This document shows positions 41,299 to 45,386 of a stretch of DNA of 45,386 bases, one piece after another. Every line of letters starts with the position of its first letter. The stretch's first letter is position 1. The notes under the pieces are model-generated. The model was not told where the DNA came from. It saw nothing but the letters and a program-made list of their open reading frames with translations, and made no database searches. This stretch comes from a bacterium. GTDB taxonomy: Bacteria > Patescibacteriota > Saccharimonadia > Saccharimonadales > Saccharimonadaceae. The translations under genes and the position numbers were made by a program. The stretch is from NCBI GenBank assembly GCA_021778755.1, contig JAJYBZ010000003.1:1-45386 (forward strand). The letters are read 5' to 3'.

Positions 41299-42204
41299 CT
41301 ATATTTGTCCGCCACCGTATAACGTCACCAGCACCAGGACAAGCGACATCATGCCAGTGGCTTTAATCAGGCCGTGATGACGTCGCCATGATCGATTGAT
41401 TGCTCTAGGCAATTTGTCGCGGTACAGATGAGCCGTCAGTGCTACGCCGGTCATAACGATTAGTAACATTACTGAACCAAGCGCCGCTGGCGTTAATGAT
41501 TGTAGCGACATACCAATACGTGTTATTACGCTAATAGGTTGCGTACTTGTCGGTGCGGCTGTCACAACGCCCGTCTGCGCCCCAGCTACAGCCACGTCGC
41601 CAGCTGGCCGGCCATATAAGGCAACAATCAGCAGTGTGTTCTCGCCTTGTAATGTGCCGCTAACGACTGCAAACCCGACATCGGTATAGTGTGAATTCAA
41701 TATATTAGCCCGGTGTTCGGGCGACGCCATCCAGGCGGTCGTAGCGGCGTCAGCTGTCGTAAAGTTCTTTGCTAGATTCTCACCGGCATACGAATAATTG
41801 TAGCCGACTTTGCGGAACCAAGCCCACGGCGTCGTGCCATCTGGTGCAACATGAGCCCAATATTGTTGCTTGAGCATATCATTGGCCTTCTCGTAGGCAG
41901 CCTCAGATAACTTGGCGTTCAAATTAAGCGCCGGCAAGTGCTGAGCGATACGCTGCGCATTGGTCGTGTCGAGCAGAGCGTTATTACTCACCGAAACCTG
42001 TGCACCCAGCACACTACCCGTCACCGCCAGATTATAACCAGCCTGAATGCCAATGATCAGTAATAGCATCGTTAAGATACCGTAGCGTCTAATCAGATGT
42101 GGACGATATTGATTACCTTTGTGTGGAACAAACACCATCTTTGCGTGATGTTTTATCTGTTGATGAAGCTTTGTCAGCTTCTTGGGTTTTTGTTTTGTTT
42201 TCAC
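41299..42204 (-). CDS. membrane-anchored CAP/SCP-domain protein
   Basis: A 301-residue protein starting with GTG. A basic cytoplasmic N-terminus is followed by a membrane segment (about 42-60), a CAP domain (about 75-205) and two C-terminal hydrophobic segments (about 235-257 and 280-300). The CAP signature is seen in LKQQYWAHVAPDG (H118), YAGENLA (E142), and SPEHRANILN (H164). Bacterial CAP proteins are envelope proteins of poorly defined function, some binding lipids. TATACT at 42220-42215 is 10 nt before the GTG. The VLGAQ motif (65-69) recurs in the next protein. Confidence 0.88.
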   Translation of the reverse strand: MKTKQKPKKLTKLHQQIKHHAKMVFVPHKGNQYRPHLIRRYGILTMLLLIIGIQAGYNLAVTGSVLGAQVSVSNNALLDTTNAQRIAQHLPALNLNAKLSEAAYEKANDMLKQQYWAHVAPDGTTPWAWFRKVGYNYSYAGENLAKNFTTADAATTAWMASPEHRANILNSHYTDVGFAVVSGTLQGENTLLIVALYGRPAGDVAVAGAQTGVVTAAPTSTQPISVITRIGMSLQSLTPAALGSVMLLIVMTGVALTAHLYRDKLPRAINRSWRRHHGLIKATGMMSLVLVLVTLYGGGQI

Positions 42205-42214
42205 TTGTGCTTAC

Positions 42215-42267
42215 AGTATAGATAATTATCACATAAAAAGCGAGAGATAGATAATCCCCCGCTTTTT
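42215..42267 (-). terminator. terminator of the Fn3-like gene fused to the CAP-gene promoter
   Basis: AAAAAGCG (42235-42242) with CGCTTTTT (42260-42267) encloses a 17-nt loop. On the minus strand the T-run contains TCGCTT (42243-42238), spaced 17 bp from TATACT (42220-42215), the same geometry as at 8426-8476 and 8747-8796. Confidence 0.7.
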
Positions 42268-42284
42268 AATTAATCATTTTTTGT

Positions 42285-44597
42285 TTAGGCTACATTTGAT
42301 CGGTTGCGTAGTCGAGCGATTAACCACCAGACAAACGAGATAACGGCCGCAACAATCAGCACCCACCAGTACCACGCAAGTCCGGTTGAACTTGATGATG
42401 GTGTCACGGTTGAAGCTAACTGAGTACTAGCACCCTTGACGGCGGGTGTACCTAGCGTGTCAGATGCAGGCGTCTGAGGTGTAGTTGCGTCAGCAGGAGC
42501 CGCAGTCTGTGCACCCAGCACGGCAGCGGTACCTATCGTTCCGTTTGCGCTATTTGTAGCCTGTGGTGTAGCGGTGTTTACGGCTAGAGGCGCTGGAGTA
42601 TCTTGAACTGGTGCTATATAGGAAAACATGTAAGTATAGCTACTTGTATTACCGACTTTATCAACAACTTTTAATGTAAACGAGTAGTCGCCATTATTTG
42701 TGACTTTAAATGTCGGGTTTAATAGCGTAGCATCATATGTTGCGCCCGCTGGGTTAGTTACCCCTGGCGTCCAGCTAAAGGTTGAGTAATTACTCGCCGT
42801 CAATACCGGCGTGAAATTAGCACCATTGTTATCGGAACCGGTATATAGAATGGCCGGCTTGGCATTATATACTTCTACAGTTATCTGCGCAGAAGATGAG
42901 ATATCTTTATTACCGGCCGCATCTCGGGCCTCAAGGTCTACGGTATACGTACCATCAGTAACTTTTGTCGTATCCCAACTCCAGCTACTGACAACAGCTT
43001 TATTAACAATTCCTGGACCAGCCACTACGGCGCCTTGTGAATTCTTGACGACAAAATAGTAACGATCTGGGTTCGTGTCGGTCACAGTACCGCTGACATT
43101 AACTGCGCCATGTAGTATATCGCCATTCTTAGGAGACGAAATGCTTACTTTCGGCGCTTCGTTGTCGATTGTAAGTTTCCATAAATCGCTCCATGGGCTC
43201 ACATTTCCAGCATGATCAACAGCTGCTACCCTCCACCAGTACTGAGTACCGTCAGCAATACCAGTTGCAGTTTTACTGGTTGAGCTAAATGTACCAGACC
43301 AGCGCAAGCTAGAAGTATTATCGGTGTTATAGCTCTGATATAGATAATGATCGACGTCAGTACTTGCGTCGGACCAAGACTGAGTGACACTAGACCCATT
43401 GACGACAGCGTTATTTGCAGGTGACGTCAGTATGGGAGTAGCCGGCGGCACACTATCGTAAGTCACGTTAAAAATTGTCTGATTGGAACATTGACCGGAT
43501 GCATCACAAGCACTTATGGCAATATGGTGGACTCCTTGACCTTGATTAAAGACACCGGGCATAGAAGTCGCAAGCGTACTGACTGTGTACGGGTGCGTTA
43601 AATCATATGGCGAGCTACTTATATCATTCCAGTAGCTGTAAACGTAGTGGTCTACGCCAGGGACGGCATCCCAGCTGGCAACAACACCATATGAATTTGT
43701 GGCGCCATTATTAGCAATGACTACACTACCTGGAGACGTCTTTAGGCTTAAGTTAGTTGGCACAGCGGGTGGCATAGGAGCAGTCGCAGTGACCTCAAAT
43801 GCAACAGTACCATTTGGCGTCCATGACGTATCGGCTGCAAATCCAGGAGTTCGGCCTGAATAAGTACTGTCCCAAAACACCCCATCAGTGTTAGCGTCAT
43901 GGCCAACAAATACGGGCTGGTTGTCAGGAATCGCTACATTCAACGAATTATAGGGACCAGCCACGTTAGTTCGAGGATTGCCGTAACTCTGTGTATTGTA
44001 TGCAACACCCAAAATAACATCATTAGGCAAAGTTACATTTTGACTACTTAGGTCGAAGGTAACATTAGAGGCTATGCCACTAAAATCTTGACAGACACCG
44101 CCAACCATCCATCCATTACCGTTACTAGTTGACCCACAAGATGGATCGCTTTCTGGACGCCACGGAATACTAAATGTTTGAGTTGTCGTAGCAAGTAATT
44201 GTCCTTTTGCGCCGGCATTATTACTATAAACATTGAGTGTAATCGGCATAGACCACGTAGCGTTATTTGAAGCATACGCTGGGTTTGCACTATAGTCTGA
44301 GAATTTCGCCCAGTCGACCATGGTGACAGTAACCTTATTCAGAATACGATTCGTACCGCCTAGCTGAATTGAATCACCGAATTCAGACGTAGCCGTAGCT
44401 TCATAACCCAAGCTTGGAAAGCTTGATCTCTGGGGTATGACATTTGGCAGGGCATTATATACAACCGCTGCTCCACTCTGAGCGTTAACGTTTTGAGACA
44501 AAAATAGCGGCATCGCCGCACTCATTCCACTAACCGCCAATAATAATGATAGCGTCGCTAAATTAACGCGCTGGTAAAGCTTCCCTATAATCCCCAT
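42285..44597 (-). CDS. large secreted Fn3/Ig-like surface protein with C-terminal anchor
   Basis: About 770 residues from the ATG at 44597, chosen because AGAGGAGAAG lies 5-6 nt upstream (an ATG at 44621 is less likely). A signal peptide ends near NVNA|QSG. An N-terminal beta-sandwich region is followed by Fn3/Ig-like repeats, visible from recurrent motifs DHYVYSYWND, DHYLYQSYN, VPPATPILTSPANN, and WWRVAAVDHAGNVSPWSD. A Thr/Pro/Ala-rich stalk then leads to a C-terminal membrane segment (WYWWVLIVAAVISFVWWLIA) and a basic tail. Likely a cell-surface adhesin or spacer protein; a role in host contact is inference. No LPxTG motif is present. Confidence 0.85.
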   Translation of the reverse strand: MGIIGKLYQRVNLATLSLLLAVSGMSAAMPLFLSQNVNAQSGAAVVYNALPNVIPQRSSFPSLGYEATATSEFGDSIQLGGTNRILNKVTVTMVDWAKFSDYSANPAYASNNATWSMPITLNVYSNNAGAKGQLLATTTQTFSIPWRPESDPSCGSTSNGNGWMVGGVCQDFSGIASNVTFDLSSQNVTLPNDVILGVAYNTQSYGNPRTNVAGPYNSLNVAIPDNQPVFVGHDANTDGVFWDSTYSGRTPGFAADTSWTPNGTVAFEVTATAPMPPAVPTNLSLKTSPGSVVIANNGATNSYGVVASWDAVPGVDHYVYSYWNDISSSPYDLTHPYTVSTLATSMPGVFNQGQGVHHIAISACDASGQCSNQTIFNVTYDSVPPATPILTSPANNAVVNGSSVTQSWSDASTDVDHYLYQSYNTDNTSSLRWSGTFSSTSKTATGIADGTQYWWRVAAVDHAGNVSPWSDLWKLTIDNEAPKVSISSPKNGDILHGAVNVSGTVTDTNPDRYYFVVKNSQGAVVAGPGIVNKAVVSSWSWDTTKVTDGTYTVDLEARDAAGNKDISSSAQITVEVYNAKPAILYTGSDNNGANFTPVLTASNYSTFSWTPGVTNPAGATYDATLLNPTFKVTNNGDYSFTLKVVDKVGNTSSYTYMFSYIAPVQDTPAPLAVNTATPQATNSANGTIGTAAVLGAQTAAPADATTPQTPASDTLGTPAVKGASTQLASTVTPSSSSTGLAWYWWVLIVAAVISFVWWLIARLRNRSNVA

Positions 44598-44683
44598 TAG
44601 ATCTTCTCCTCTTATAACCATCCACCCCTGGTTGATTAAATGTTACGCACAGATTATTACAAATTATTTTTTGTATTTTCTTC

Positions 44684-44712
44684 ACTGTAGCACCACGACA
44701 CAACCGTTACAA
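44684..44712 (-). promoter_or_regulatory. promoter of the Fn3-like surface protein gene
   Basis: TTGTAA (44712-44707), 17 bp, TACAGT (44689-44684), with TGC before the -10. The leader is about 80 nt, long for this window, and AT-rich with no strong hairpin seen. Confidence 0.6.
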
Positions 44713-44736
44713 GCAGTTATTCAGTGTCGCGCTAGA

Positions 44737-45108
44737 TTACAAGTGTAATTTATGAATATCGTCGTGATTCAAACCGTAATAATGCGCAATCTCGTGCCAG
44801 AGGGTCCGTTTGATCTGCTCAAACAGCTGCTCAGGGGTATACGTAACCGCCAAAATCGGGTTTTTAAAAAGCGTAATTTTATCCGGCAATACAAAAGTAT
44901 AGCCCGCTCCACGCTTGGTTAGCGGAATACCTTCATACAGGCCCAGGAGCAAACTACCTGGTTGCAAGTTTGATTTCTGGCGTTGATAATCGTCGGGATC
45001 ATCAGCATAGACAACGGCCACATTATCGAGACCCTTGATGTAGTGCTGTGGCAACTCGCCCATCGCACGACTAATTAGGCTGTCAAACTCATCGTCAGTT
45101 AAATTCAT
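44737..45108 (-). CDS. small zinc metalloprotease-like protein (zincin_1 type)
   Basis: A 123-residue single-domain protein. HEIAHYYGLNH (105-115) fits HExxHxxGxxH, with H105, H109 and H115 as zinc ligands and E106 as general base. The layout resembles the short acidic zincin-like family (PF06262-type) found next to housekeeping genes. No signal peptide; cytoplasmic. TATACT at 45120-45115 lies exactly 6 nt before the ATG, so it is leaderless. Substrate unknown. Confidence 0.85.
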   Translation of the reverse strand: MNLTDDEFDSLISRAMGELPQHYIKGLDNVAVVYADDPDDYQRQKSNLQPGSLLLGLYEGIPLTKRGAGYTFVLPDKITLFKNPILAVTYTPEQLFEQIKRTLWHEIAHYYGLNHDDIHKLHL

Positions 45109-45124
45109 ATCCTAAGTATACAGT

Positions 45125-45322
45125 CTATTTGTCAGAGAAATTAAACCACTCGGGGTCTTCGCTAATATCGCGCTCGACTTGATTCCAGAACGACTCCAAG
45201 CTGGGGCCATCAATATCCTTATTAAGGTCAATTTCTTGACGAACCTGATGCTCGGGCGGAATTTCATCCTGGTCAGAGGCTGGATCGATTGGTTGGAACT
45301 GTAGAAATTTAAGTAATGACAT
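45125..45322 (-). CDS. small acidic uncharacterised protein
   Basis: A 65-residue protein from the ATG at 45322 (MSLLKFLQFQPIDPASD), rich in Asp, Glu and Pro, ending WFNFSDK. A frame reaches 45379, but the TTGACA-17-TATCAT promoter (45379-45351) puts the start of transcription near 45344, so the shorter start is right. It precedes the zincin gene by 16 bp. The conserved-looking basic/hydrophobic N-terminus and acidic body are not a known family to me. Confidence 0.65.
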   Translation of the reverse strand: MSLLKFLQFQPIDPASDQDEIPPEHQVRQEIDLNKDIDGPSLESFWNQVERDISEDPEWFNFSDK

Positions 45323-45350
45323 ATGTTTGTTTTTTAGTGTTACTAAAGCA

Positions 45351-45379
45351 ATGATAGCATAATCGTTATATTTTGTCAA
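45351..45379 (-). promoter_or_regulatory. promoter of the 65-aa protein gene
   Basis: TTGACA (45379-45374), 17 bp ending in TTATGC, TATCAT (45356-45351). The leader is about 22 nt without a clear Shine-Dalgarno. Confidence 0.75.
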
Positions 45380-45386
45380 TTATAGC

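Noticed and set aside
42285-44597. LPxTG sortase signal on the Fn3-like surface protein
   Set aside because: The C-terminus has a stalk, membrane segment and basic tail, but no LPxTG or close variant.
1-45386. UGA recoding as in Gracilibacteria and SR1
   Set aside because: RF2 is present and TGA ends genes at expected positions, for example the histidine kinase stop at 2018-2020.
1-45386. CRISPR array or tRNA genes
   Set aside because: No regularly spaced repeats, no cas genes and no cloverleaf with a T-loop motif were recognised by eye.

Overview
The window looks like a chromosomal segment of a Candidatus Saccharibacteria (TM7)-type member of the Patescibacteria/CPR. Several features suggest this: short, tightly packed genes; a monoderm cell-wall and surface set (MurD, UppS, LCP ligase, CHAP/coiled-coil hydrolase, signal peptidase, type IV pilin, CAP and Fn3-like surface proteins) with no outer-membrane genes; a short ProRS; a type-B L31; and a pared-down rpsB-to-proS operon. 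The code is standard: both release factors are present and TGA is a real stop (for example the ATGA overlap at 2018-2021). The taxonomic placement is inference from gene content, not from a marker-gene tree.

Layout. 1-130 is the 3' end of an IS30-family transposase and its terminal sequence, followed by a lone TPR-like gene with a near-consensus promoter and a GC-rich palindrome (136-945). 978-5795 (minus) carries recO with a response-regulator/soluble histidine-kinase pair, an anchored lipoprotein-like protein, xseB-xseA and a flippase-like membrane protein. 5848-7011 (plus) is a TRM11-like methyltransferase, followed by about 350 bp of repeat-rich DNA and rpmA. 7697-9209 (minus) holds two unknown proteins and a second response regulator. 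9253-13531 (minus) is a peptidoglycan-remodelling cluster: ftsE-ftsX, a PcsB-like CHAP protein and an S41 protease. 13577-28645 (minus) holds prfB, murD, an M16 peptidase, secA, hpf, serS, a MacB-type ABC exporter, an FMN reductase, lysS, greA, proS and a CPBP protease. 28620-32788 (minus) is a rearranged rpsB-tsf-frr-uppS-rseP operon. 32978-35248 (plus) is rpmE-prfA-prmC. The rest holds a membrane protein, LCP ligase, lepB (plus), a pilin, parB-parA, rplU, CAP and Fn3-like surface proteins, and a small zincin.

Many genes share one regulatory design: a -10 box 6-10 nt before the start codon, usually without a Shine-Dalgarno, implying leaderless or nearly leaderless mRNAs. Operon-type genes (rpmA, hpf, proS, tsf, greA) keep clear Shine-Dalgarno sites. 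A second pattern is an intrinsic terminator whose U-tract runs straight into the promoter of the next gene; I count eight cases. No tRNA, rRNA or CRISPR array was recognised.
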